Assembly: GCF_037811135.1 (NCBI RefSeq)
Contig: NZ_CP149130.1
Coordinates: forward strand, 4,242,501-4,306,500
DNA length: 64,000 bases
Source: Aeromonas rivipollensis
Lineage (GTDB): Bacteria > Pseudomonadota > Gammaproteobacteria > Enterobacterales > Aeromonadaceae
Direction: 5' to 3'
Shown in pieces: positions 21,170 through 30,395 of the stretch (position 1 is its first letter; the number at the start of each line of letters is the position of its first letter). Under the pieces are notes generated by a model. The model was given only the letters and a program-made list of their open reading frames with translations. It was not told where the DNA came from and ran no database searches. Position numbers and translations under genes: made by a program.

Positions 21170-21898
21170 ATGTTAAAGCGGCTGCTCGCCAAAGCAAGTC
21201 CGATCCTCGGCAGCCGGTCCGACTGGCTCGGCCTCTGCCTGCTCTGCCGCCAGCCCTGTGATGACCAGCCTCTGCTGTGCAGCTGGTGTCAGCAGTCACT
21301 GCACCAGCCTTGCCGCAAATGCAGGCTGTGCGCGGCCCCCTTGCCAGAGCACCACGAAGGAAACGAGCCGCTGTGCGGACGTTGCCAGCGCAGGCCGCCA
21401 CCCTGGGAGCGGCTGCAGGTGATAGGCGACTATCTGCTCCCCTACTCCCTGCTCATTCCCCGGCTGAAATACTCGGGTCAGATCCTGCTGGCGCCGCTGC
21501 TCGCCCGCCTGCTGGCCGACCATCTGGAGGGAGACGATCCCCCCGAGGCCATCATTCCGGTCCCCTTGCACTGGTGGCGCCAGTGGTGGCGCGGCTTCAA
21601 TCAGGCGGAAGAGATTGGACTGGCCCTTGGCGCGCTCACCGGCATCCCCTGCGACACCCGGCTGCTGCGCAGGATCAGGGCCACTCCGCAGCAAACCCGG
21701 CTCAGTGCCGGCCAGCGGCGGCGGAACCTGCGCGGCGCCTTCCAGATAGCCCCCCACCATTACCGTCACGTGGCGCTGCTCGACGACGTGGTGACCACGG
21801 GGGTCACCGCAGGTCAGCTCAGCCGTTTACTCCACAACAGTGGCGTTGAGAAGGTGGATGTGTGGGCACTTTGCCGAACACAGAGACACATCAAATAG
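21170..21898 (+). CDS. ComF-family phosphoribosyltransferase-like protein (GntX)
   Basis: 242 residues. The N-terminal half has cysteine pairs of a zinc ribbon (CLLCRQPC, CSWCQQSL, CRKCRLC, CGRCQ). The C-terminal half is a PRTase-like fold with VALLDDVVTTGVTAGQ, the PRPP-binding loop. ComF proteins take part in uptake of transforming DNA in competent bacteria; E. coli GntX was linked to gluconate use but is the same family. Neighbours bioH (divergent) and nfuA (downstream) match E. coli. A GGAG ribosome-binding site precedes the ATG. Confidence 0.9.
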   Translation: MLKRLLAKASPILGSRSDWLGLCLLCRQPCDDQPLLCSWCQQSLHQPCRKCRLCAAPLPEHHEGNEPLCGRCQRRPPPWERLQVIGDYLLPYSLLIPRLKYSGQILLAPLLARLLADHLEGDDPPEAIIPVPLHWWRQWWRGFNQAEEIGLALGALTGIPCDTRLLRRIRATPQQTRLSAGQRRRNLRGAFQIAPHHYRHVALLDDVVTTGVTAGQLSRLLHNSGVEKVDVWALCRTQRHIK

Positions 21899-22057
21899 CC
21901 GGGACGGCATGGATGGGAGGAAAAAGCGGTCTGGCGTCTTGTCATGCGCTTGTTGCGCTAAGGGTCACATCGGGTAGTCATCGACACGCTACCCAAGCCC
22001 CGCCAAGAGAGTTATCATGAATACCCTAGTCGTACACTCAGGTTTATGAGGATAGTG

Positions 22058-22636
22058 ATGATCAGCATTTCCGACACCGCCCAGGCCCACTTCCGCAAGT
22101 TGCTGGAGAAGCAGCCTGATGGCACCAACATCCGGGTGTTTGTGGTCAATCCGGGAACCCAGAATGCCGAGTGCGGCGTATCCTATTGCCCACCCGACGC
22201 GGTCGATCCGGAAGATCAACACCTGCCCTTCAGTGGCTTCGACTGCCTGGTCGATCCCCTGAGCGCCCCTTATCTGGTGGATGCCACCATCGACTTCGTC
22301 ACCGATCAGATGGGCTCCCAGCTCACCCTCAAGGCGCCCAACGCCAAGATGCGCAAGGTGGCCGACGATGCCCCCCTGGCCGATCGCATCGAATACGTGC
22401 TGATGTCAGAGGTGAACCCCATGCTGGCCGGTCACGGTGGCAAGGTGACCTTGATTGACATCACCGAAGACAAGCTGGCGATTTTGCAGTTCGGTGGTGG
22501 TTGCAACGGCTGTTCACAGGTGGATTACACCCTGAAAGAGGGGATCGAGAAGCAGCTGCTGGAGAAGTTCCCGGGCGAGCTCAACGGCGTGAAAGATGCC
22601 ACCGAGCACCAGCGTGGTGATCACTCCTACTATTGA
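22058..22636 (+). CDS. nfuA: Fe/S biogenesis scaffold/carrier protein NfuA
   Basis: 192 residues. NfuA carries a [4Fe-4S] cluster between protomers and delivers it to apo-proteins, especially under oxidative stress or iron limitation. The N-terminal degenerate A-type domain includes [20 protein letters not shown]; the C-terminal Nfu domain has the ligating C-x2-C in [18 protein letters not shown]. The ATG at 22058 ([20 protein letters not shown]) is preceded by GAGGA; an ATG four codons upstream is possible. It precedes a strong bidirectional terminator. Confidence 0.95.
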   Translation: MISISDTAQAHFRKLLEKQPDGTNIRVFVVNPGTQNAECGVSYCPPDAVDPEDQHLPFSGFDCLVDPLSAPYLVDATIDFVTDQMGSQLTLKAPNAKMRKVADDAPLADRIEYVLMSEVNPMLAGHGGKVTLIDITEDKLAILQFGGGCNGCSQVDYTLKEGIEKQLLEKFPGELNGVKDATEHQRGDHSYY

Positions 22637-22654
22637 TTTGCCCTTGCGGCAAAG

Positions 22655-22684
22655 AAAAGGCCCCGCCAGCTGGCGGGGCCTTTT
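22655..22684. terminator. Bidirectional terminator between nfuA and gpsA
   Basis: A 14-bp near-perfect palindrome, AAAAGGCCCCGCCA (22655-22668) and TGGCGGGGCCTTTT (22671-22684), lies between convergent nfuA and gpsA. The A and T tracts on both flanks suit termination of either strand. Confidence 0.93.
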
Positions 22685-22703
22685 GCATTCTGCGGCGGGC
22701 AGA

Positions 22704-23708
22704 TTACTCGTCCTTCTTGTCTCGCGACAGCAGGGCGATGGCCGCCTCTTTCGGGTTCTTGCCTTCGTACAGCACCTTGAAGATCTGCTCGCAGATTGGC
22801 ATCTCGACGCCACAACGGGCCGCCAGCAGATGCACCTCCTTGGTGTTGCGATAGCCTTCCACCACCTGACCGATCTCGGTCATGGCGGTTTCCACCGACT
22901 TGCCGGCCCCGAGGGCCAGACCGAAGCGACGGTTGCGGGACTGGTTGTCGGTACAGGTCAGCACCAGATCCCCGAGCCCTGCCATCCCCATGAAGGTCTT
23001 GGCATCCGCCCCCAGCGCGGCACCGAGGCGTTGCATCTCCACAAGGCCCCGGGTGATGAGCGCGGTTCTGGCGTTGGCGCCAAAACCCAGGCCGTCGGAG
23101 AGACCGGCGCCGATGGCGATGACGTTCTTGACCGCACCGCCCAGCTGCAGACCGATGAAATCCGGATTGGTATAGACCCGGAAAGAGCGGCCGCAGTGCA
23201 GCAGTTGCGAGAGATCGTCGGCGAAGTCGTCGTGGGTCGACGCCACCGAGATGGCGGTCGGCAGGCCGGCGGCCAGCTCTCTGGCGAAGGTCGGACCCGA
23301 GATCACCGCCAGCGGGATAGTCTCCCCCAGCACGTCACGGGCCACGTCCTGCAGCAGGCGGCCGCTGTCCGGCTCCAGCCCCTTGGTGGCCCAGGCGATA
23401 CGGGTATCGGGGCGCAGGAAGGGTTTGACCCGGGCCAGTACCTGACCGAACACATGGCTCGGCACCACCAGCAGCAAGACGGGGGCGGCCTGCACCGCCG
23501 CTTGCAGATCCGCAGTCAGCTGCAGATCGGCAGGGAAAGGGACATCAGGCAGAAACGCCTTGTTGCAGCGATCTTGTTCCAGCTCGGCGACATGGGCGGG
23601 ATCGTGACCCCACAGCAGGGTCGGATGGCCGTTGCGCGCCAGAGAAATGGCAAGGGCGGAGCCATAAGACCCCGCCCCCAAGACCGAGATTGCGATCTGG
23701 TCGGCCAT
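22704..23708 (-). CDS. gpsA: Glycerol-3-phosphate dehydrogenase [NAD(P)+]
   Basis: 334 residues. GpsA reduces dihydroxyacetone phosphate to sn-glycerol 3-phosphate, the first committed step of phospholipid synthesis. It has an N-terminal Rossmann motif [20 protein letters not shown], the catalytic lysine region [19 protein letters not shown], and the C-terminal [19 protein letters not shown]. It starts 2 nt after the secB stop on the same strand (secB-gpsA, as in E. coli). pssA at 35.9 kb acts in the same phospholipid pathway. Confidence 0.96.
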   Translation of the reverse strand: MADQIAISVLGAGSYGSALAISLARNGHPTLLWGHDPAHVAELEQDRCNKAFLPDVPFPADLQLTADLQAAVQAAPVLLLVVPSHVFGQVLARVKPFLRPDTRIAWATKGLEPDSGRLLQDVARDVLGETIPLAVISGPTFARELAAGLPTAISVASTHDDFADDLSQLLHCGRSFRVYTNPDFIGLQLGGAVKNVIAIGAGLSDGLGFGANARTALITRGLVEMQRLGAALGADAKTFMGMAGLGDLVLTCTDNQSRNRRFGLALGAGKSVETAMTEIGQVVEGYRNTKEVHLLAARCGVEMPICEQIFKVLYEGKNPKEAAIALLSRDKKDE

Positions 23709-23710
23709 TA

Positions 23711-24181
23711 TCAGGCTTCCGCAGTCGCCTGCTGGGCCTGAACCTGTGCCATGTGCTGGGCAAACAGGGCGTCGAAGTTGACCGGTGCCAGGTTCAGCTG
23801 CGGGAAGGAACCCTTGCTCACCAGGTTGGCCACGGCTTCGCGGGCATAGGGGAACAGGATGTTCGGGCAGAAGGCGGCCAGGCAGTGTGCCAGCTGCGGC
23901 TCCGGCAGGTTGCCGATGGTGAAGATACCGGCCTGCTGTACTTCACACAGGAAGGCGGTCTCGGTTTCCAGCTTGCAGGTCACGGTCAGGGTCAGCACGA
24001 CCTCGTACACGCCGTCAGCCAGGACATTGGTCTTGGTGTCCATGTCCAGCTTGACGTCCGGCTGCCACTCTTTCTGGAAGATGTGCGGAGTATTGGGGGC
24101 TTCGAAGGAGACATCCTTGGTGTAGACACGCTGGATGTGGAATTCCGGTTGCACTTCCTGGTTGTTGATTTCGTCAGCCAT
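23711..24181 (-). CDS. secB: Protein-export chaperone SecB
   Basis: 156 residues. SecB is a tetrameric cytosolic chaperone that keeps precursors unfolded and hands them to SecA. The sequence [20 protein letters not shown] and [20 protein letters not shown] are family signatures, and the [20 protein letters not shown] segment is the tetramer/SecA-binding core. It sits between the rhodanese gene (47 nt upstream) and gpsA (2 nt), the E. coli order without grxC. Confidence 0.96.
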   Translation of the reverse strand: MADEINNQEVQPEFHIQRVYTKDVSFEAPNTPHIFQKEWQPDVKLDMDTKTNVLADGVYEVVLTLTVTCKLETETAFLCEVQQAGIFTIGNLPEPQLAHCLAAFCPNILFPYAREAVANLVSKGSFPQLNLAPVNFDALFAQHMAQVQAQQATAEA

Positions 24182-24228
24182 TTCGTTTGATTCCTTTTTA
24201 AGATAATGAGTGGGCGCAGGCCCTTAAA

Positions 24229-24660
24229 TCAGCGTTTTTTGGTCACCGGCAGATTATCTGCACGCCATTGGGCCATGCCACCGCTGAGCACATATACCTG
24301 TTTGAAACCGGCTTTGCTCAGTTGGCGACCCGCGCCACCAGCGGTCATCCCCGACTCGCACACCACTATGATGGGGGCATCTTTGTGCTTTTCAACCGGC
24401 CCCAGATTGTTCGCCTGGAGCTGGGTGAGGGGCAGGTGATGGGCGCCGGCCAGATGACCCTTGGCAAACTCATCCTGACTGCGAATGTCCACCACAGTGG
24501 CATTTTCACGGTTGATCAGCAGGGTGGCGCCGTGATTGTTCACCGCCTTCACCGGAGAAAAACGAGCACGCACAGTGGTATACACCAGGGTGCCTGCCAG
24601 GCCCAACCAGGCTGCGGTCAGCAGCGGGTTGCGGGCCGCAAAATCCAAATACTCTTGCAT
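24229..24660 (-). CDS. Membrane-anchored rhodanese-like protein (YibN family)
   Basis: 143 residues. One transmembrane helix (about 11-30, [20 protein letters not shown]) anchors a single rhodanese domain. The active-site loop is [13 protein letters not shown], with the catalytic cysteine in place, so sulfur transfer is possible; the natural substrate is not known. The E. coli equivalent YibN lies in the same yibN-(grxC)-secB-gpsA cluster. Here grxC is missing between the two genes. Confidence 0.88.
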   Translation of the reverse strand: MQEYLDFAARNPLLTAAWLGLAGTLVYTTVRARFSPVKAVNNHGATLLINRENATVVDIRSQDEFAKGHLAGAHHLPLTQLQANNLGPVEKHKDAPIIVVCESGMTAGGAGRQLSKAGFKQVYVLSGGMAQWRADNLPVTKKR

Positions 24661-24997
24661 CTTCTACTATCCAGGGACCAAGACAAGGGCCCGAGTATAC
24701 ATGGGGCCCTTGATAAGATCAGCCATCTTGGCGGCAAAGCGAGAGCAAGCTCCCATCAGGGATTGCCCGCTCCCAGACCGGCTTGGGGGCGGGGCTGCTA
24801 CCCGCCCCGGGAGAGAGGCGCCAGGGGGAGAGCGGAGCACAAAGACAAGCCGGCAACATGCCAAATACAGCCGGATAACAGGTAAAAACAGAGGTGGAAG
24901 AGGGACTTGGCTATCAGGTGACTATTTCGGCAGATGTAGTAATATTACGCTAGTTTCACTTCCCGCAATTCATTCCTATCCGAGAGGACATAGTCTT
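24661..24997. other. Intergenic region upstream of gpmI
   Basis: A 337-nt divergent gap between the yibN-like gene and gpmI. It contains a GC-rich hairpin, GGGGCGGG with CCCGCCCC, around 24790-24810, and an AT-rich stretch (TAGTAATATTAC near 24937-24950) that may hold the gpmI promoter. The reading frame that continues upstream of gpmI through this gap has no family resemblance. I see no gene here. Confidence 0.6.
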
Positions 24998-26527
24998 ATG
25001 TCAACAGCTAAGAAACCTTTGGTTCTGGTCATCATGGACGGTTGGGGCTACAGCACCAAGCAAGAGCACAACGCCGTTGCCGCCGCCAAGACCCCGAACC
25101 TGGACCGCCTGGCCCGTGACTACACCAGCACCCTGATCTCCGGCTCCGGCCTGGATGTGGGTCTGCCGGACGGCCAGATGGGCAACTCCGAAGTGGGCCA
25201 CGTCAACATCGGCGCCGGTCGCATCGTCTATCAAGAGCTGACCCGCATCTCCAAAGACATCCAGGACGGCGACTTCTTCCAGAACGTCGAGCTGGGCAAG
25301 GCTGTTGACGCTGCCGTGAGCAAGGGCAAGGCCGTGCACATCATGGGTCTGATGTCCCCGGGTGGCGTACACAGCCACGAAGAGCACATCATGGGCATGA
25401 TCGAGATGGCCGCCAAGCGTGGCGCCGAGAAGATCTACTTCCACGCCTTCCTGGATGGCCGCGACGTGCCGCCGCGCTCCGCCCAGTCCTCCATCGAGCT
25501 GTTCGACGCCCTGTTCGCCCGCCTGGGCAGGGGTCGTTTCGCCTCCATGATCGGCCGTTACTTCGCCATGGACCGTGACAACCGCTGGGATCGCGTGCAG
25601 CAGGCCTATGACCTGATGACCCAGGGCAAGGGCGAGTTCACCGCCGACAACGCCACCGACGCCCTGGCTGCCGCCTATGCCCGCGACGAGAACGACGAGT
25701 TCGTCAAGGCCACCCGCATCGGCGACGCCGCCCCTATGGAAGATGGCGATGCGCTGATCTTCATGAACTTCCGTGCCGACCGTGCCCGCGAGATCACCCG
25801 CGCCTTCGTCGACAGCGACTTCACCGGCTTCGCCCGTGCCGCCACCCCGGCCCTGAACTTCGTGATGCTGACCGAGTACGCGGCCGACATCAAAACCGCC
25901 TGCGCCTACCCGCCCACCGCCCTGGTCAACACCCTGGGTGAGTGGCTGGCCAAGCAGGGCAAGACCCAGCTGCGCATCTCCGAGACCGAGAAGTACGCTC
26001 ATGTCACCTTCTTCTTCAACGGTGGCGAAGAGGCCTGCTTCACCGGCGAAGACCGCGAGATCGTCGCCAGCCCGAAAGTGGCCACCTATGACCTGCAGCC
26101 GGAGATGAGCTCCGAAGAGCTGACCGACAAGCTGGTCGGTGCCATCAAGAGCGGCAAGTACGACGTCATCATCTGCAACTACCCGAACGGCGACATGGTT
26201 GGCCACACCGGCGTGTTCGATGCGGCCGTCAAGGCCTGCGAAGCCGTTGACCACTGCATCGGTCGCGTCACCGAGGCCCTGGCCGAAGTGGGTGGCGAGT
26301 GCCTGATCACCGCCGACCACGGCAACGCCGAGAAGATGCTGGACGAAGAGACCGGTCAGGCCCACACCGCCCACACCAATCTGCCGGTTCCCCTCATCTA
26401 TTTCGGTCGCAAGGCCGAGGTACTGGAAGGGGGCAAACTGTCCGATCTGGCCCCGACCATGCTCACTCTCATGGGTCTGCCGGTGCCGCCGGAAATGACT
26501 GGCAAGCCCCTGATGATTCTGAAATAA
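24998..26527 (+). CDS. gpmI: 2,3-bisphosphoglycerate-independent phosphoglycerate mutase
   Basis: 509 residues, standard for the Mn-dependent iPGM of glycolysis and gluconeogenesis (3-phosphoglycerate to 2-phosphoglycerate). The alkaline-phosphatase-type metal site starts with VIMDGWGYS; the phospho-serine nucleophile lies in [16 protein letters not shown]; further metal ligands are in [13 protein letters not shown]-type (here [14 protein letters not shown]) and [10 protein letters not shown]. The true ATG is at 24998, preceded by GAGAGG; the open frame upstream is spurious. It is followed closely by envC, the gpmI-envC order of E. coli. Confidence 0.97.
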   Translation: MSTAKKPLVLVIMDGWGYSTKQEHNAVAAAKTPNLDRLARDYTSTLISGSGLDVGLPDGQMGNSEVGHVNIGAGRIVYQELTRISKDIQDGDFFQNVELGKAVDAAVSKGKAVHIMGLMSPGGVHSHEEHIMGMIEMAAKRGAEKIYFHAFLDGRDVPPRSAQSSIELFDALFARLGRGRFASMIGRYFAMDRDNRWDRVQQAYDLMTQGKGEFTADNATDALAAAYARDENDEFVKATRIGDAAPMEDGDALIFMNFRADRAREITRAFVDSDFTGFARAATPALNFVMLTEYAADIKTACAYPPTALVNTLGEWLAKQGKTQLRISETEKYAHVTFFFNGGEEACFTGEDREIVASPKVATYDLQPEMSSEELTDKLVGAIKSGKYDVIICNYPNGDMVGHTGVFDAAVKACEAVDHCIGRVTEALAEVGGECLITADHGNAEKMLDEETGQAHTAHTNLPVPLIYFGRKAEVLEGGKLSDLAPTMLTLMGLPVPPEMTGKPLMILK

Positions 26528-26536
26528 TCCTGCCCC

Positions 26537-27940
26537 ATGCGGGGATGCGAAGTTATTTCACAGAAAACCAGTCGCGTCGGCCTGTTGGCCGGCGCGCTGT
26601 TTTTTTGCCTGATCGGCGGTGCCGGCACGGCCCAGGCTGCGAACCAGCAGCTGGGGGCCATGCAGTCCGAGATCAAGGAACAGCAGAAGACCCTCAAGCT
26701 CAGCAAGCAGGAGCTTGCCAAGCTCAACACCCAGCTCAAGGCTGACGAGCAGGCCATCTCGGCCGCCGCCGCCAAGCTGGATCAGACCAGACTGCAACTG
26801 AAGCAGAACCAGCAGAAGCTGGCAGCTCTGCAGCAGGACAAGCTGGCGCTGGAACAACAAGCCAAACACCAGAAACAGTTGCTGGCCAAGCAGGCGGAAA
26901 GCGCCTTCCAGGCGGGCAACCACGACTACCTCAAACTGCTGCTCAACCAGCAGGATCCGGCCAAGCTGAGCCGCTCTCTCGATTACTACGACTATCTCAA
27001 CAAGGCCCGCATCGAGGCCATAGACGCCCTGCGCGCCACCCGCAACAAGCTGGCGAAAAACCAGCTGGCCACCAAAGAGACCGAGACCAGGCTGCAGACC
27101 CTGCTGAGCGAACAGCAGCAGCATCACCAGAGCCTGCTGGCCAGCCAGCAGAGCCGCGCCAAGGTGCGCAACCAGTTGCAGCAATCGGTGCAAAACGACG
27201 AACAGAAGCTCACCAAGCTGGTCAAGGCGGAGAAGGCCCTGAAGGCCCGGCTGGAAGAGCTTCGCCGCCAGCAGGAAGAGAAGGAACGCCGCGAGCGGGC
27301 CGAGCGGGAGCGGCTGGCCAAGATCAAGGCCGAGCAGGAACGCCAGCGCCGCCTGGAGGCGCAGCGCCTGGCCGCCGAGCAGAAGCGGATCGCCGAACAG
27401 CAACGGATCGCGGCCCAGCAGCAGAAGGCGGGCGAGCAGCAACGGCTCGCCGCCGAGCAGCAGAGAGTCACCGAACAGCAGAACCGGGTGGCGAAGCAAC
27501 AAGCCGCCGCCCGCAGCAGCAGCACCAAGGCAAGTGGCGGCTACAACGGCCTCAGCACCAACGGCAGCCTGCGCTGGCCGGTACAGGGGCCCATCCTCAT
27601 CTCCTACGGCTCGCCGCGCACCGCCGAACTGAAGTGGAAGGGCACCCTGATAGGCGCAAGCGAGGGGACCCAGGTCAAGGCGGTGGCGCCTGGTCAGGTG
27701 GTCTATGCGGACTGGCTTGACGGCTTCGGCATGCTGCTGGTAATAGACCACGGCCGCGGCTACATGAGCCTCTACGGTCACAACCAGTCGCTGCTGCGTC
27801 AGGTGGGTCAGAGCGTGGAGCAGGGCGAACCCGTGGCGCTGGTCGGCGACAGCGGCGGTCAGGAAAGACCCGGCCTCTACTTCGAGATCCGCTATCAGGG
27901 CGAGGCCATCAACCCGACCAAGTGGCTGGCCAGACGCTAG
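26537..27940 (+). CDS. envC: Murein hydrolase activator EnvC
   Basis: 467 residues from ATG 26537. Periplasmic activator of the amidases AmiA/AmiB at the division site, recruited by FtsEX. A signal peptide covers about residues 1-34 (ending GTAQAA), followed by a long coiled coil rich in Q, K, E and A (about 38-310) and a C-terminal LytM/M23 domain. The LytM domain lacks the catalytic histidines (GLYFEIRYQGEAINP instead of an HxH motif), as in other EnvC proteins. No clear ribosome-binding site precedes the ATG; an ATT or GTT start a few codons in, after GGGGATG, is a possible alternative. A gpmI-envC operon is likely (9-nt gap). Confidence 0.93.
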   Translation: MRGCEVISQKTSRVGLLAGALFFCLIGGAGTAQAANQQLGAMQSEIKEQQKTLKLSKQELAKLNTQLKADEQAISAAAAKLDQTRLQLKQNQQKLAALQQDKLALEQQAKHQKQLLAKQAESAFQAGNHDYLKLLLNQQDPAKLSRSLDYYDYLNKARIEAIDALRATRNKLAKNQLATKETETRLQTLLSEQQQHHQSLLASQQSRAKVRNQLQQSVQNDEQKLTKLVKAEKALKARLEELRRQQEEKERRERAERERLAKIKAEQERQRRLEAQRLAAEQKRIAEQQRIAAQQQKAGEQQRLAAEQQRVTEQQNRVAKQQAAARSSSTKASGGYNGLSTNGSLRWPVQGPILISYGSPRTAELKWKGTLIGASEGTQVKAVAPGQVVYADWLDGFGMLLVIDHGRGYMSLYGHNQSLLRQVGQSVEQGEPVALVGDSGGQERPGLYFEIRYQGEAINPTKWLARR

Positions 27941-27959
27941 GGGTCCGAGCTTTGCCATC

Positions 27960-28004
27960 GCCCCCTCATCCCCAGCCCTTCTCCCACGAGGGGAGAAGGG
28001 AGCA
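27960..28004. repeat. Intergenic stem-loop repeat (REP-like)
   Basis: CCCTTCTCCC (27976-27985) pairs with GGGAGAAGGG (27991-28000) across ACGAG, preceded by CCCCCTCATCCCCAG. This kind of CCCTCATCCC...CTCCC/GGGAG hairpin recurs between genes in many proteobacteria. Only one copy lies in this window, so the repeat status comes from memory of the motif. Confidence 0.5.
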
Positions 28005-28032
28005 AACGGCGGCATACCCTCACCGCTCCCCC

Positions 28033-28065
28033 AGCAAAAAGCCTGCATCACGCAGGCTTTTTGCT
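28033..28065. terminator. Bidirectional terminator between envC and qnr
   Basis: A perfect 14-bp inverted repeat, AGCAAAAAGCCTGC (28033-28046) and GCAGGCTTTTTGCT (28052-28065), between the convergent envC and qnr genes. T5/A5 tracts are built into the stem on both sides. Confidence 0.9.
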
Positions 28066-28128
28066 TTGCGGGGGAAGAGCCGCACCGCCCGTCCTGGTTG
28101 ATGAAAACTTACATCGTTTTCCCCCGTC

Positions 28129-28779
28129 TCAGGGGAAGACAAGGATCCCTATCTGCTCCAGCAGGGTCTGCTGCTGCTCCTCGTTTATCTGCACCCCGTC
28201 CAGATTGACCCGGCGCAGATCCAGCCCGGGCAGATCGCACTGGCGCAGATCGCAGCCCTGCAGGTTGAAGCTGGTCCAGTCGATCTGCCCAAACTCGGAA
28301 CCGCTGAGATCGGATCCCGCCAGGGAGGCACCCAGCAGGCTGGCCCCCTGCCAGCGGTTGCCGCCGAGTTCGCACTTCTCCAGCAGGCAGCCGTCGAAGT
28401 TGGCGTAGCTGAAGTTGTTTCCCGTAAGATGGGCCTCGCAGAAGTAGCTCTTGGCGGTGATCTGGTTGGCGAAGCTGGCGTGGGCAAAGTTGATGCCCAT
28501 GGCCTGGCAGTCGCGCATCTCCAGCCCCAGGCACTGGCTGCGGCTAAGATCCGCCAGGGTGAGATCGCAGCGCAGGAAGCTCGCCTCCCGCAAATCGCAG
28601 CCCTGCAACAGGCAACCGAGCTCGCGTTCCCGCTCATAGAAGCTGCAATCGATGAAGCGGCTATCGCTCAGATCCAGCCAGGAGAAGTTGCAGTCGACGA
28701 AGCGGCACTCCGAGAACTGCTCCCCCTCCACCTCCTGCTGCTCGAACCTTTTCCCCTCGAAGCACTTGCCCTTGATCAT
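28129..28779 (-). CDS. Qnr-family pentapeptide repeat protein (AhQnr-like)
   Basis: 216 residues of nearly continuous pentapeptide repeats (A/C-D/N-L/F-x-x, e.g. FSECRFVDCNFSWLDLSDSR). It forms a right-handed quadrilateral beta helix that mimics DNA and binds gyrase/topoisomerase IV, giving low-level quinolone protection in Qnr proteins. It aligns by eye with QnrA throughout, including the loop region MGINFAHASFANQITAKSYF, the LEKCELGGNRWQGASLLGAS segment and the C-terminal LDLRRVNLDGVQI. AhQnr of A. hydrophila is a characterised chromosomal member. I chose ATG 28779 (AGGAG 9 nt upstream); ATG 28806 would add nine residues. The gene is divergent from gntR and no LexA box is seen upstream. Confidence 0.9.
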   Translation of the reverse strand: MIKGKCFEGKRFEQQEVEGEQFSECRFVDCNFSWLDLSDSRFIDCSFYERERELGCLLQGCDLREASFLRCDLTLADLSRSQCLGLEMRDCQAMGINFAHASFANQITAKSYFCEAHLTGNNFSYANFDGCLLEKCELGGNRWQGASLLGASLAGSDLSGSEFGQIDWTSFNLQGCDLRQCDLPGLDLRRVNLDGVQINEEQQQTLLEQIGILVFP

Positions 28780-28833
28780 CCCCAGCCTCTCCTGTGATGG
28801 CGTCATATGCTGACTTTGTTGCGCAAAAACGGT

Positions 28834-28851
28834 AATGTTACCTGTAACATT
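28834..28851. promoter_or_regulatory. GntR-type operator upstream of gntR
   Basis: The palindrome AATGTTAC-CT-GTAACATT lies 17 nt upstream of the gntR ATG and in the qnr-gntR divergent gap. It matches the GTTAC...GTAAC core of the two perfect operators at 34295-34320, so gntR is probably autorepressed. Confidence 0.8.
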
Positions 28852-28868
28852 CTTTGCCGGATCCCGAG

Positions 28869-29876
28869 ATGAACGACACCCGCAAGCGCCGCCCCACACT
28901 GCAGGACATCGCCGACCTGACCGGGGTCACCAAGATGACGGTCAGCCGCTACCTGCGTGACCCGTCCGCCGTGGCCGAAGGCACCCGTGAGCGGATCGCC
29001 GCGGCGGTGGAGGAGCTCGGCTACATCCCGAACCGGGCGCCGGACATGCTCTCCAACGCCACCAGCAAGGCGATCGGCATACTGATCCCCTCCCTCTCCA
29101 ACCAGGTCTTCTCGGCGGTGATCCACGGCATAGAGGCGGTGACCCGTCCCGCCGGCTACCAGACCCTGCTCGCCCACTATGGCTACAGCCCGGAGCGGGA
29201 GGAGGAGCAGGTTGCCTCCCTGCTCTCCTACAACGTGGATGGCCTAATCCTCTCGGACACCCAGCACACGGAGCGCACCCGCAAGATGATCGCCACCGCC
29301 GGCATTCCAGTGGTGGAGACCATGGATCTGCCGCTCTCCCCCATCGACATGGTGGTCGGCATGGATCACCGCGCCGCCGCCCGGGCCATGGTAACAGAGA
29401 TGCTGCGCCGGGGACGGCGCAAGGTGGTCTACCTGGGGGCGCGCCTCGATGTGCGTACCCAGCTGCGGATGGAGGGCTACTACCAGGCGATGGCGGACTT
29501 CGGCCTGGATGGCCAGCACCTGCTGACCGAACAGGCCTCCAGCTTCACCCTGGGCGGCCAGCTGCTGGAGCAGGCCATGGCCCGCTACCCCGATCTCGAC
29601 GGCCTGTTCTGCACCAACGACGACGTGGCGGTCGGCGCCCTGTTGCAGTGCCAGGCCAAGTGGATACCCGTGCCCCAGCAGATCGCCATCGCCGGCTGCA
29701 ACGCCCTCGACATAGGCCACGCCATGACCCCCAAGCTGGCCAGCATCAGCACCCCCCGCGAGGCCATAGGTCGCGAGGCGGCCGCCATGCTGCTGGCCAG
29801 GCTCAATGGGCAACCCCAGGCCGAGCACCGCAAGGACATGGGCTTCTCCCTCTATGAGGGGGAGAGCCTGGGCTGA
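28869..29876 (+). CDS. gntR: LacI-family gluconate repressor GntR
   Basis: 335 residues. An N-terminal LacI helix-turn-helix (RPTLQDIADLTGVTKMTVSR) and hinge are followed by a periplasmic-binding-like effector domain. By eye it aligns with E. coli GntR over its whole length: ELGYIPNRAPDMLSNATSKA, LAHYGYSPEREEEQ and GLFCTNDDVAVGALLQCQ are nearly the same. Gluconate (or its phosphate) is the expected inducer. The ATG at 28869 is the first good start; an upstream TTG is not needed. Likely targets are the twin operators at 34295-34320 controlling gntK-edd-eda and the GntP permease, and its own promoter (28834-28851). It lies 5 kb from those targets, separated by four other genes. Confidence 0.93.
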   Translation: MNDTRKRRPTLQDIADLTGVTKMTVSRYLRDPSAVAEGTRERIAAAVEELGYIPNRAPDMLSNATSKAIGILIPSLSNQVFSAVIHGIEAVTRPAGYQTLLAHYGYSPEREEEQVASLLSYNVDGLILSDTQHTERTRKMIATAGIPVVETMDLPLSPIDMVVGMDHRAAARAMVTEMLRRGRRKVVYLGARLDVRTQLRMEGYYQAMADFGLDGQHLLTEQASSFTLGGQLLEQAMARYPDLDGLFCTNDDVAVGALLQCQAKWIPVPQQIAIAGCNALDIGHAMTPKLASISTPREAIGREAAAMLLARLNGQPQAEHRKDMGFSLYEGESLG

Positions 29877-30005
29877 TCCCGCCCCTTCACACCCACCAGG
29901 CGCCACCTTGGCGCCTGTGACCGCCATGATGGCGCGTCCTCCCGGGATCCCTCCCTGCTCACTGACTTATGCTGGCGCAGCTTGTCCCACATTCAGGAGC
30001 AGAAG

Positions 30006-30395
30006 ATGAACAACACCGAAAGATTGAAAACCTGCCTGCAGCGCGTCATCTGCGATCCCGGCTTCACCCTGGCCGAGCTCGACACCTGGTTCAGCCCCGA
30101 CTATTGCCAGCAGGTGAATGGCGAGACCCTCGACTACGCCGCCTTTCGCCAGCATATTGCCGCCTTGAGAGGCCATCTGGCGGAGGCCACCATCGAGTTT
30201 GTCGCCACCCTGGAACTGGGGCAACGGGTACATTCCACCCATCTGGTTCGAGCCACCCGCCAGGATGGCGGTACCCTGGCCTGCAAGGTGAGCGGCCTCT
30301 TCACCTTTCGCGATGGCCGGCTCTGCCACACCGAGGAGGTCACCTGCCTGCTGGCGGGGGGCAAGGAGGACGCAGACATAGGCTCAAGGCACTGA
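30006..30395 (+). CDS. NTF2/SnoaL-like small protein
   Basis: 129 residues, ATG at 30006 with an AGGAG ribosome-binding site 7 nt upstream. The pattern (an N-terminal helix, W-F-S-P-D-Y, then beta strands ending GLFTFRDGRLCHTEEVTCLL) resembles the cone-shaped NTF2/SnoaL fold, which includes enzymes and ligand-binding proteins. No catalytic residues can be assigned. Its 3' end overlaps the convergent araC-type gene by 12 nt, so transcription of the two probably interferes. Confidence 0.7.
   Translation: MNNTERLKTCLQRVICDPGFTLAELDTWFSPDYCQQVNGETLDYAAFRQHIAALRGHLAEATIEFVATLELGQRVHSTHLVRATRQDGGTLACKVSGLFTFRDGRLCHTEEVTCLLAGGKEDADIGSRH

Noticed and set aside
24536-24997. N-terminal extension of gpmI (663-residue frame)
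   Set aside because: The added 154 residues overlap the yibN-like gene on the other strand and have no similarity to phosphoglycerate mutase; ATG 24998 has a ribosome-binding site.
28780-28868. LexA/SOS box upstream of qnr, as in qnrB
   Set aside because: No CTGT-N8-ACAG palindrome is present; the only palindrome in the gap is the GntR-type operator.
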